64,000 nt of DNA from contig JASSKH010000005.1 in assembly GCA_031763025.1 (NCBI GenBank), positions 16,210,128-16,274,127 of the forward strand, written 5' to 3'. A program made the translations under genes and the position numbers. This stretch comes from Macrocystis pyrifera (taxonomy: Eukaryota > Sar > Phaeophyceae > Laminariales > Laminariaceae). Below the pieces are notes generated by a model. The model was given only the letters and a program-made list of their open reading frames with translations. It made no database searches and was not told where the DNA came from. This document shows positions 35,554-45,161 of this stretch, piece by piece (within the stretch, counting starts at the first letter, position 1; each line of letters opens with the position of its first letter).

Positions 35554-36143
35554 CTAGAAGACGTAACCACCTTCACCCCCGCCCCTGTATGTAGAACAAC
35601 AAGTGATTCCGTCAATAGTGTGCTCGAAACCGTCAGACGCAATGATCAACTGGAGAGTGCTCGGCCACGTTGTTCCCCCCAACCCTTGGTTGAAAAGGCC
35701 CCCAAAGGAGAGTTCTTGGAGGAAAGCCGACCACTGCACTCCGTTGATCTCCTCGTCGAAGAAGACACCGAATTCCAGACATTCCACTGAGTTTACCCAC
35801 GTCACCACCTTCATTCACCCTGTCTATGTCGTCGAACCTCTCCCCAAGCACCATTTTCTTGACGCCCACGAGAGAGCGCGTATAACGAGTCGAAACCACG
35901 CTTGACAATACGTCCCACGTGACGCTCGGCACTCACATCCCTGGCACGCGCGTCCCATGAGCCAACACCCATTACTAGTGTCGTAGAGTGCTCGGCCATC
36001 AACCTCCATCGGGAGTGGGGGGGGGGGGGGTGTTGTCGTAGACGACCAATTTTGCAGGAGGCAAGGCAGCCTTCGAATAGCTCCACATACCTGCAACGAC
36101 GATTCCTGGAGCTATTTGGTGGGCGTGTACCACCTCTCCCCAT
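35554..36143 (-). pseudogene. FNIP-repeat (LRR-like) pseudogene fragment
   Basis: Minus-strand frames contain degenerate 22-residue FNIP-type units: FGVFFDEEINGVQWSAFLQ, LSFGGLFNQGLGGTTWP, and in a different frame KKMVLGERFDDIDRV. FNIP units normally read 'L.FG..FNqpI.gv.WP.sL'. At least four units can be traced, but they lie in different frames separated by shifts and stops. The locus looks decayed rather than spliced. FNIP repeats are typical of amoebozoan and stramenopile proteins. Confidence 0.5.
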
Positions 36144-36570
36144 CCACGTTGTTGAAGACGACGAGTAGGGCGGCCTTTATCATGCTGACGGGGGCTTACA
36201 GCAGTGCTGCGACGCTAAAAGTACGAAGCTATCTCTTGATAGTACCCAATATGCAAATAGTCATGTTTAAATCAACTAACTTCGTTTGCTGCTTATTTAA
36301 AAGCAAAAATAACAAATATGCACGACAACGTTGCTTTGACTATTCTTGTATTAAGCAACCCTTTTTTTCTTTTTCTTTTTTTTTTTTTATCCTCCGGCGG
36401 ATTGGTAAAAATAAAGCTTAAGCAACCCGAAAAAACTTGATTAAGCATATGCTTATTTTAGTTGCTTACCAACGCTACTTGTGGGACTGTTCGCAGACGT
36501 GATCGGATTTGTCCATTCCGCTGAATGGTGGGCTAGAAAATGAAGTACAATTGGGACATATGTGAGTCGG

Positions 36571-36774
36571 TTGTTTTAGAACCGCAGTCCCTTTTTGGGC
36601 ACAAACCACCTATTACGGGGCACCATAGTAAATAGGACAAAAAAAAATTTGTAAAAATTTGTAAATATATAGGTTTTTGCGTGTGTACCATAGGTGCTAT
36701 TAACTATGGACCCCCGTAATACTTGGAAATTGAGTGGTTTGTTCCCCAAACGGGACCGCACTCATAAATGGGTC
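36571..36774. mobile_element. MITE-2 copy 4, split by MITE-1
   Basis: The arms TTTTAGAACCGCAGTCCC and GGGACCGCACTCATAAA are separated by MITE-1 copy M. Confidence 0.8.
36611..36721. mobile_element. MITE-1 copy M, nested in MITE-2
   Basis: Splits a MITE-2 copy between ACAAACCAC and CTTGGAAATT; TA on both sides. Confidence 0.85.
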
Positions 36775-36977
36775 AAGTCAGCAACTAGTTACTGGTCGGA
36801 CTAATGGTTATTTATATTAATAGTCGCTTCCCGGAGTTGCCGACTTTCCACATTTTATTCGGTTTCCTTACTTTCGGGAAGGATTATTGAATGCGGGGTG
36901 CCTTTGTTCTTGTTTAGGCGGGGCCTCCGGCCTCCTCGGCCGAGGAAGGAGGTCTGATTGGCTCGCTTTGCTTGCCT

Positions 36978-37059
36978 GACTTTACTCGGCAAGTCGGCTG
37001 GCCATCAGCTGGCTTCGCCAGTCGACTTGCCGAGGCCAGCCGACATGCCGACTAAAGTC
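36978..37059. repeat. Hairpin-forming inverted repeat
   Basis: GACTTTACTCGGCAAGTCGG pairs with an inverse copy (CCGACATGCCGACTAAAGTC); the arms are about 25 bp with few mismatches. Confidence 0.7.
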
Positions 37060-37190
37060 AGATAGTCGGCTAACGGCACCTACCGATTGGTTGTTGGTCG
37101 TGAAGTCCTTCCGACCCACAGCTCTTCACATGTATCTCTTAATATTAGTAATTGTATTACCTGATGTTACTTTTTTTTCCCTGTGGTACC

Positions 37191-37434
37191 GTATCACACT
37201 GGGTGATAATATAACACACCCCTGGGACAAATTTCAGACCCAGTTTCCTCCTCCGAAACATGTCTTAAGGGGGGGCACACACAACGAAAATGGTGGCTTC
37301 GGAAATATTTCGTCGAGAAGGTTGGTTGCACAGATATAGACGCATCGCTCGTCGTACTCAGTACGCCCTCCCCGTTGTCAAGAAAACCAAGCTTGAAAAT
37401 TGTCAGAGGGGGTGTGTCATCTTAAGTGTGAAAC
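37191..37434. mobile_element. MITE-3 copy (long-TIR element)
   Basis: The left TIR is GTATCACACTGGGTGATAAT then ATAACACACCCC; the right is a shortened inverse. Confidence 0.7.
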
Positions 37435-38689
37435 GGCCGGTGTTCTTCCGATTCAGTTTGTTGGAGTCTGTCCTGTGATGACGAACTCGATAATTTGAAC
37501 ATGAGTTAAATGTGATAACAACAGCAACAGCAGCAGCAACATGCTGTCCGTCTGGCAAGCAGTCGCCTGTGGCGCGGGATGCGCTCCGCGTGTATTATAC
37601 GAGCTGGGCCAGCAGAGGTGCTGATTGGGTGGTTGATCGGCGATGCCCCGCTCAATATCATATATTGGGATGTGATTTTTTGCCGCCGTGTTGATCATGC
37701 ACCAACCAACCAACAAACGGAAGACTCTCTCGCCTTTCCTTTTTTTCATTTGTTCGGGAGATATGACCGATTTAATAGATCCGAAAACATACAAAAACGG
37801 CCATAACTTGTCTGGAAAAAACAAAAACAAAAACATGAGGTTTAATTTTCGGATCGAAACTCGCAAAATTGAGCGGGGCATCGCAGAAACCCACATTTCT
37901 CGTAATTTATTGTTTTATGCATGAAAATCGTGTTTTGGTAATATCTCTTGATGGATGGCGAACTAGGCAATGAAAGTGGTATCGATATTCTTCTATTAAT
38001 AGGGCATTCGGCTACGCCTCCAACAATTGTCGTCTTAATCGGGAACGACGATTTTGTTGCGAATTTTGTGTTGGAAAAATTGTCTTTTTTGGGTTTCTGC
38101 CGATAACTCGTCGAGATCGAGTCGAAATATGAAAATGTCTTGATTTTAATATAATTTTTGCTTCTGCGCGTGCAGTGTGTTGTCAGGGTTAGTGCCTCCA
38201 AATTTCGAAGTCGAAATTCGCATTGGTTCACGAGATGCGACCTTCGGATGGTTCATCCATTTTTCGGCTGGCCCTCGTATTCCCAATACACCCCGAAGTT
38301 TTTGTATATACGAGTCCTGTAGGCTCGCATATGAATATTTCAGAGAAAAACAAATATCGGTGCGGAGGGCAAACGGATGTTTTTGGAATGTGTTCCATTT
38401 TTTCTGTCATCTTTATATTTTCGTATGAACAGACGATTTTTGTGGTTTAACTTTGCTCTACCGCTTACGGCGTGCTGGTGTTGTACTTCATTCATTATAT
38501 TATATGTACGTTGACCCCTTCGGCATGTCGGCTCGACGATATGTGGTCTTCAACGAGGCAAACTTGCATTCCTTATCCGTGCGTCGCTTGTCGCTTATAC
38601 CGCTTATGTATATCCGGTACCCCTTTTACTACTGCTGTATTATCGGTGCACTAATAACATTAATATTGTTAATAATAGCTTAGTGTGTG

Positions 38690-38955
38690 TTCTCCGCATT
38701 ACACCCTTCTTTTTTACCCGTCGACATTCAGCACAACCAGAGTTGGTGCCGATTTTTTACTCCTAGTGACGTACTTGTGCTTCTACAAAATCTGTGGTGT
38801 TCTTCACGTCATTTCGGGCCGTTCTATTTGTACCCGTCCACATCGAGCACAACCAGTGTCCGTGCCGATTCCTCAATCCTCTAGGGAGATGCCTGGTACC
38901 TGGTAGAAGCTTAGTGGTGAAAAAAACCCCGACAAATCCCAGAGACACGAACTAC
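38690..38955 (-). mobile_element. LINE tail, interrupted by SINE copy 6
   Basis: Minus-strand tail sequence (GGCACGGACACTGGTTGTGC) with a TACCTGGTA 9-mer at 38897. LINE UTR resumes beyond the SINE at 39290-39905. Confidence 0.6.
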
Positions 38956-39289
38956 ATTTTTTTTTTTTTTTTTTTATCATCACTTTTACTTTCCAGCCTA
39001 ACTCGTAGGAGGTTTTACCCTCAGCGAGCTTCTGGACAAGCCGTGGTTACAGGTGCCGTCCTTTCTCCGACCCGGTATGTGCCTTCATTTTTTGTGGCGC
39101 ATAGGGTCCAGCAATCCCACTCCTCGTCGATTTTCATCGAATGTAGCTAGCTCACGCTCTTGCGCTTTCCGCTTATCAATTTTTTATGTAAGAAAAAGTC
39201 TCTAGGAGCATGCACTTCGTGAGACTCGAACCCACGAAATTGATCTTGACAGGCACGCGGACCACCTACCAAGCCACCGGGGACGCCGG
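38956..39289 (-). mobile_element. SINE copy 6
   Basis: Full length, in the same sense as the LINE UTR it interrupts. An ACATT/ATGT target duplication flanks it. Confidence 0.85.
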
Positions 39290-39905
39290 ACATTGTTATG
39301 CAATAAGCAGAATAGACAACAAGGCAATGCCATGTCATCATAATAGTTAAGACAAGTACGACATGCCATTCTATGAAATAGAGAAAAATCTAAAGAAACA
39401 GAGAAAAACAAATCGGGGGGGGGGGGCATGCCGTGCCCCTTGGGAGATATGGCAGGCAATGTAAAACAAGCCAAAGAAACGTTACCACCGCATGTAAGCA
39501 GAGGAACACTGCTGCTGTGAGAACCTAAGGAAATAACAGGCAAACCGAAGCACAACAAAAAACAGAGCAAACAGCACCCTCCCACAACCGCAGCAGTTTG
39601 TGGTACGAGTAGCATAGACGGGTTCTACCTACTGGTCGGTCTGGTACCTTGCCACCCTGTCTGCCGTCTCCTTCCTGCTTTCGTCAACCGGGCGGATGTG
39701 TCAAGGCAATACCAGGTACAAAACAAACAAAACAGGCTCGTCATCCACCCATCGAGCAAGACTTCTTTCATAAGGGCAAGAAGGAAGAAAGGCAAGGAAC
39801 CATTTGGAAATTCACGGAGGATCAGAACGCAAAGAGGAAACAGGAAGGAGAAAGAAATTTCACGTTCGAAGCAGCTACAGCAGTTGGCGGCGCGAGTATT
39901 CAATA
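39290..39905 (-). mobile_element. LINE 3' UTR, second part
   Basis: Continuation of the interrupted copy, with GACAGGGTGGCAAGGTACC and GCTACTCGTACCACAAACT on the minus strand. Its upstream edge adjoins the decayed LINE body and may be the same or a nested copy. Confidence 0.5.
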
Positions 39906-41419
39906 GTAGTGTAGACCTGTTCTACTTACTACTGTAATCGTCCTGGTGCCTTGCTACCCTGGCTGCCGCCTTGTCCCTAATTTCATCCACTGCGGTTTCC
40001 CTTCTACTCCTGTTGTCCCCCCTGTCACCATTTCCTTGCTTGGGTTTTCTTTTACTCCTCCTGTTGCTCCCCCCGCTCCCCATTCCATTGGGCACTACCC
40101 ACGGATGCGCGGTGCTGCCTACTCGGCTTTGCCTCGTCCTCGTGCCACTTGACCATGGACGTTGCGGCTTCTTCGAGGACCTCCCGGTACCACCTACCCG
40201 CCTTTTTTGCCGCAGTGGACCACAGCGCGGTCTCAACTCCGAACACCAAGGTGGAGTGTTCCGTTTATCCCTGCGGTGGCTCGGAACTCCCAGGTCTTCG
40301 ACTACTGTGCATGTTTGTCAAGTCTTAGCACTATGTCCGCCAGGTCTCCGGTTTCCCCCTCCAGCCATCGTCCCGAACGTTATCCAGCTGGGTAATCGCT
40401 CCTTACTCTGCCGTGTGCTACGGCCCCCGCCAAAAAGAGCCGCCATTTACGGATGGTCGTTTCGATGCTCTCGCAACGTTTCATCTTGAGAGCCTTCGTG
40501 TACGAGAGGGAGGCGTGGTCGGTACGAAGTCGGCGCTGGAAGCCAATGACTCGCGAGAGGACGTAGTGGTGAACCGTTCGAAGCTTGGTCAAGTGTTTCG
40601 CTCTGAGGGTCCACGTCACACGCACGTACAGCAGGGTTTCAATCACTTCGGCCTTCAGCATTCGGACTTTCAGGCTAATGGGGGTGGCCGTCCTACGATA
40701 CAACTCCGGGGCCGAACCGTTTGAGGCATGCCCGCATGAGACGGATCCGTCGGTCGGTTTCAAGCGAGAGGTCAGCGTTTTCGTGGATAATGCCGCATAG
40801 GTATTAGAACGAGGCCGCCTGTTTATGTACCTGGCCTGCTGCTTCGATGACGAGCGGTGGGGCGAGGGTTGTCTGGTCCGGTGTTCGTGATAGCATCGTG
40901 TATGCCTTATTTCCGATACCGTGAGAGGCCTGCTGCTTCGAAGACAGTCACGATAAGTGATGTAATTTTAGCGAGGCCTTAAGCCGACTTCGAGACAATT
41001 ACTTCGTAACCGGTGTATAGCATGCCCCCCCCCCCACAGCAGCCCTTCGCACGCATGCCAACGGCTCCTGCTACTCTGTTCAGACTACTCCACCCTCGTT
41101 GGGCTGAACCCAATCCCTTGCGTTAGCTTCTTTGATGAAGCGTACTACTGTAGTGCGACGTGTAACCCAGCAGCGAAGAACACGTTGAACAGTAACGGTG
41201 ATAGCACGCATCCTCGCGCAGCCCCTGCGTGACATTACGTAAAACATTCCGAGTCCTCGCCGTCATCCCTACGCACGCGAGCCCGCGAGCCTTCGTGGAA
41301 ACTACGGATATTTGTAAGCATCTTGATTGGTACGCCAGAGCGCGTGAGTACCTCCCATCGCAGCTCTCGCTCGACGGAGTCGTACCCCCTTTGCAGATCG
41401 ATGACACACATGTACGGTT

Positions 41420-41930
41420 TTTTTTTTTTTTTTGTTTCCTTTCGTCATCTCCGTTTCGTAGAATGCGTATGCCGTGCCTGTCGTACCCAGTATGATGATC
41501 ATGGCATTGCGTTGTCTACTCTGCTTACTGCATAACAATGTAATGAATTATTTCTGTGGTAATTTATCTTCCTCTGTCTCACAGAGTCTGTGACCACGGA
41601 ATCAGTATCTCTCTAGGATAAGGAATCAGGACGGACACTGGGTGTACCGATGAAGCCGTGGGTAGAAAGGACGATTTAATGTGAAGACAACAACAACAAC
41701 AACAACAACAGTTTTGTGACCGCACACAGACCTTGCATCTCTGCATGTTGATAGGATTGAAGAATCTGCTCGGACACTGGTTGTGCTGGATATTGACGGG
41801 TAGAAAAAAACGAGTTAACTCTTTTGCTCGTAGAATCGCAGTCCCGTTTTTGCCGAGAAGCCAGTCTAATTCTAAGCAATCTGTCCTCAAAATGGGACTG
41901 CGATCCTAAAGGGGTTCATGTGAAGAACAC
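41420..41930 (+). mobile_element. Two LINE tails nested in the LINE body
   Basis: Two tails lie head to tail in plus orientation (41420-41711 ending in (AAC)n; 41725-41930) inside the minus-strand LINE body. The second is itself split by MITE-2 at 41819-41914. This is a three-level nest. Confidence 0.65.
41819..41914. mobile_element. MITE-2 copy 5, in a LINE tail
   Basis: Inserted at the TTAA of the LINE tail motif GGTTTAATGTGAAG; the left TTAA is intact and the right one reads TTCA. Confidence 0.8.
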
Positions 41931-42870
41931 GGCAGAGAGGACTTTTCCCCTGTCGTCCGAGCTTTTGGCAACCGGCGCACGAAGAAAAGCATATCGGCCG
42001 TTGATCGTGCGGGACGGAAGCCACGCTGCCGTTCCTCGGGGAATACCCCCTCAGCCTCACAGTAGTAGTTGTTAAGGCGGGGCGCGACGATATTCAACAA
42101 CACTTTGCCTGCGTGGGCAAAACGTGCAAAGCCCCTCTGTAGTTGTTGCAATCACTTCGGTCTTTCCTTTGTGAAGGACCTTGATGTCAGCGACTTTCCA
42201 CTGCTGGAGGGCTTCTCCCGTGACCCAAGCGTCGAGAAGGATGTTGTGAAAGCGGTGACGAACACGGGGTGGGTATGTTCAGGATTTCAGCCGGGAGGCC
42301 TTTTGTCCCGACGACTTTCCGTTTCGATGTGCTTCCGTCATCTCATCCGTGGATGGTTCACCTCCGATCGACAGTTTGAGCGGTCGCGTTGGCAAGAGGT
42401 CGATGATCGTGGGATCGAGTTTCTGCGATTTCGTGTTGGAAGAGCAGAGAGAGCTTGTGGTTCTAACCGCGACCATAGTTTACGAATTCGCACCTTACCC
42501 CACAACAGCGTGCCGTCCTCGTCCTTAATGAACTGCTCGCTCCTCGCTTTGGTCCACTCCAATCCCACCAGTCGTACAATTACTCCTTCAAGGATTCTCT
42601 CTGGTCGTTACTCGCTAGGAGTCTCTCGGTTTCGGCGAAGCACTCTTCCAAGCACGCATGTACTCCTGCGGCAATCACCCCCTGAAGAAATTCGCACACG
42701 CAGATCGCAGTGTATTTCCACTCTACATTAACCTACTGTATGTATGACTCTGTTCCAAGTCTTTTGTCCACGTAACGGACGTACGGTCCTGAACGGGTTG
42801 ACAGGAACTTGAGCACTACTGTTACTATCAATGCTACTGTAAATTACGATACCGGTACGAGGGTACCAGG

Positions 42871-42979
42871 TATTACGGGTGGCCATAGTAAATAGGACCA
42901 AATTTTGTTAGTAAAAATATGGAAATATATGGGTATTTGTGTTTATCGTAGGTCCTATTAACTATGGTCCCCCGTAGTA
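42871..42979. mobile_element. MITE-1 copy N
   Basis: A TACCAGGTA 9-mer overlaps its left TA (42864-42872). Confidence 0.8.
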
Positions 42980-43640
42980 CATATGTACTGCTGTTGTTAG
43001 TAGTTTGTGCTATTAATACGTACTCATGTTTTGTGAGAAACGAACGCAAGTTTCCTATTTTGACGGTGCCAAGGAGCACGTACACCTGTCGAAATGGCTG
43101 AGAAGCCGTCTCCTTTCTTGATTGTACTTGATGATTTCCCACGCAGCGCAACCTCACAGTTCCCAGCATGAAACATGTTTTCTGGGGGTATGGTACTGGC
43201 GAACCTACTGCTTCTGCTGTCGCTTGCAGTAGATGCGGGCATCCGCCTTTCGCGACTCTTTCTTTCGAAGCGTAAAGAAGGGTCCTTTCCCCATCCTCAG
43301 GTGGAGCGAGCTCTGTTCTCGAAGAGAGCTCGGCAGCTAGTGAGGAGGTCAACGGAGATGGGCGCCCGCGGGGGGGGGGAAGGGGGCGGTCAACACGGTG
43401 CGACTCAGACAAACGATCATCACCAAGCTCATCGAAGAAGGGAAAGGGATGGTGAGAGTATTCAGATGTCAAAGCCATGTCGTATCATACCACAGCAGCA
43501 GGCTTTTTTCGTATCCGTGCGATGAGTATATGGAGCTCCGCTCTGTCACACCATACCAAATAGACCATTTTTGTATCCGTGCGATGGATATAGAACTCCA
43601 CGCTGTAAGCGTGTTAGTGATGGTTCATCTGCACGTATCC

Positions 43641-43718
43641 CCCCCCCCCCCCCCCCCCCCCCATATGACTACGGCCATGCATGATAATGAGTACACCCCC
43701 CCCCCCCCCCCCCCCCCC
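43641..43718. repeat. Two poly-C tracts flanking a repeat fragment
   Basis: C tracts at about 43641-43662 and 43697-43718 flank ATGACTACGGCCATGCATG, the end of the dispersed repeat seen at 46.0-46.4 kb. Confidence 0.8.
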
Positions 43719-43871
43719 GTTCGTTTCGTACCGACCCAAATGGTATGCTTGTAACCTTTCGGTAGCCGATACCAGCAATGTGGCATGCTTCGGGGTGCAC
43801 CAGACAGGTGCTAATTTGTCGCCTTTTGAAGAATATAGAAGGCCCACGAGCTACTGCCAACACCACACGGC

Positions 43872-43875
<4 letters not shown>

Positions 43876-43935
<60 letters not shown>

Positions 43936-43939
43936 CCCC
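43876..43939. repeat. Long poly-C tract
   Basis: About 60 nearly uninterrupted C on the plus strand. Confidence 0.9.
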
Positions 43940-44134
43940 GGCGAAGAGCGCAGTATCATGAAAACACGCCTTCAATCCAGCTGCAAACCCTGAACCCGAA
44001 AACCACTCACCACCCTCGAGGCGAGAAAAACAACGGGCCCGCCACAGCGTCATGTTCCCCCCCCGCCCCCCCTCCGCTAGCGATTATGGATCGATAGGGT
44101 GCTACAAGGTCGTCGCGGCCACTTGTAGGTTAAT

Positions 44135-44243
44135 TATTACCGGGGTCCATAGTTAACAGGACCTATGATGTACATAAAAACCTATATATTTGCCTATTTT
44201 TACTAACAAAATCTGGTCCCGTTAACTATGGACCCCCGTAATA
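44135..44243. mobile_element. MITE-1 copy O
   Basis: Left TATTACCGGGGTCC, right CCCCCGTAATAG. Confidence 0.8.
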
Positions 44244-45035
44244 GTTCTCATGGCAAAAGTCGTTGCCGTATGACAGGACACCTGACTCTCAAGGCACTTT
44301 GGTCCGCCTGCGCCACAGTCTGCGCGACGCGAGACGCCGTGTGCGGTCAACGGCTCGACTCGAACTACCCTCAGCGCCATTCCTACGGCTGGCCGCTGCT
44401 CTCGCTTTTTTTCTTGTTTATTTTTTTCTTCCACCCATCCGCCCACGCACTCACGCTGTCAAGGACGACGGGTGCCATATTGTCTACTGCAGCGCCCACG
44501 AAGAGCGTGCAGAGCGTACGGTAGGCAGTACGAGAGCCACCACGATACTGCTGAGCGCGCGTGTGGCACATGCAGTAGGTCCTTGCACCTTCCACAAGTG
44601 CAGTTCGGACACACACCGTACACCCATACCCCAGGCAGCCCGGGCTGCGGAAGGGTTTCCAATGCCTTATCGTCGTCATTTTTTTTTTGTATGCAGTGGT
44701 ATACCCACCTTAAGACCACCTCGGGACTGGCAATTTAATTTTTGGTAGTCCTATCTCCGTTTTGGTCTTGTTTTCTGCTGATCCCATACTGGTTCCAAGG
44801 ACTTGTTTCTCGCGACAAGCCGATATTCCTGGTCTCATCCATCCGAAACCCGTACACCGGAGGGCCTTGCAGTCGGTATACCACGCTGTACTCCCTTTTC
44901 TAAAGCCCCAAAGAGGTCGGTAGTGGTGCTATTTGGTGTAGCCGATGCTGCAATCGTCTTTTTTTATTTCCGAGATTCCCCTCTTCTGAAGACTCGACGT
45001 AGTCAATATTGTCGCCGTGCTGTTCTTCGCACCAG

Positions 45036-45161
45036 GCTGGAAGCTTCCCTGCTCCGCCGGCTTTCCTCGACGATAGCTTCACCTCGCTGTCCCTAGTCAA
45101 CTCGAAGGTCGGGGATACGTTCGTTCAGGACACGCTCAGCATGCGCTGCCCGATGCTAAAG
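45036..45161 (+). CDS. LRR gene exon 1 (first recognised)
   Basis: The acceptor is CGCACCAG/GCT (chosen for pyrimidine context) and the donor is CTAAAG/GTGAGC, phase 0. It reads through SFTSLSLVNSKVGDTF to LSMRCPMLK, an LRR half-unit completed by the next exon. Another acceptor at 45076 (GATAG/C) would shorten it by 41 nt. Confidence 0.55.

Larger units (their letters stand above)
39905..42735 (-). pseudogene. LINE reverse transcriptase body, decayed
   Basis: Read on the minus strand from 42.73 kb, pieces of a non-LTR retrotransposon ORF2 appear in order: a pre-RT linker (KLDPTIIDLLPTRPLKLS, 42.4 kb), an early RT block ([19 protein letters not shown], 42.0 kb), motif A region (YDSVERELRWEVLTRSGVP, 41.35 kb), motif B (VTQGLRE, 41.22 kb), the C-terminal RT segment (TWTLRAKHLTKLRTVHHYV, 40.6 kb) and a basic tail (AGRWYREVLEEAATSMVKW, 40.2 kb). 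The catalytic YADD reads YTGY at about 41.01 kb, a stop follows soon after, and several frameshifts are present. No endonuclease domain was found, so the copy is 5' truncated. Nested insertions occupy 41.41-41.92 kb. Confidence 0.8.

Noticed and set aside
42069..42731. 220-codon plus-strand open frame
   Set aside because: Antisense shadow of the LINE body, whose RT motifs read on the minus strand.
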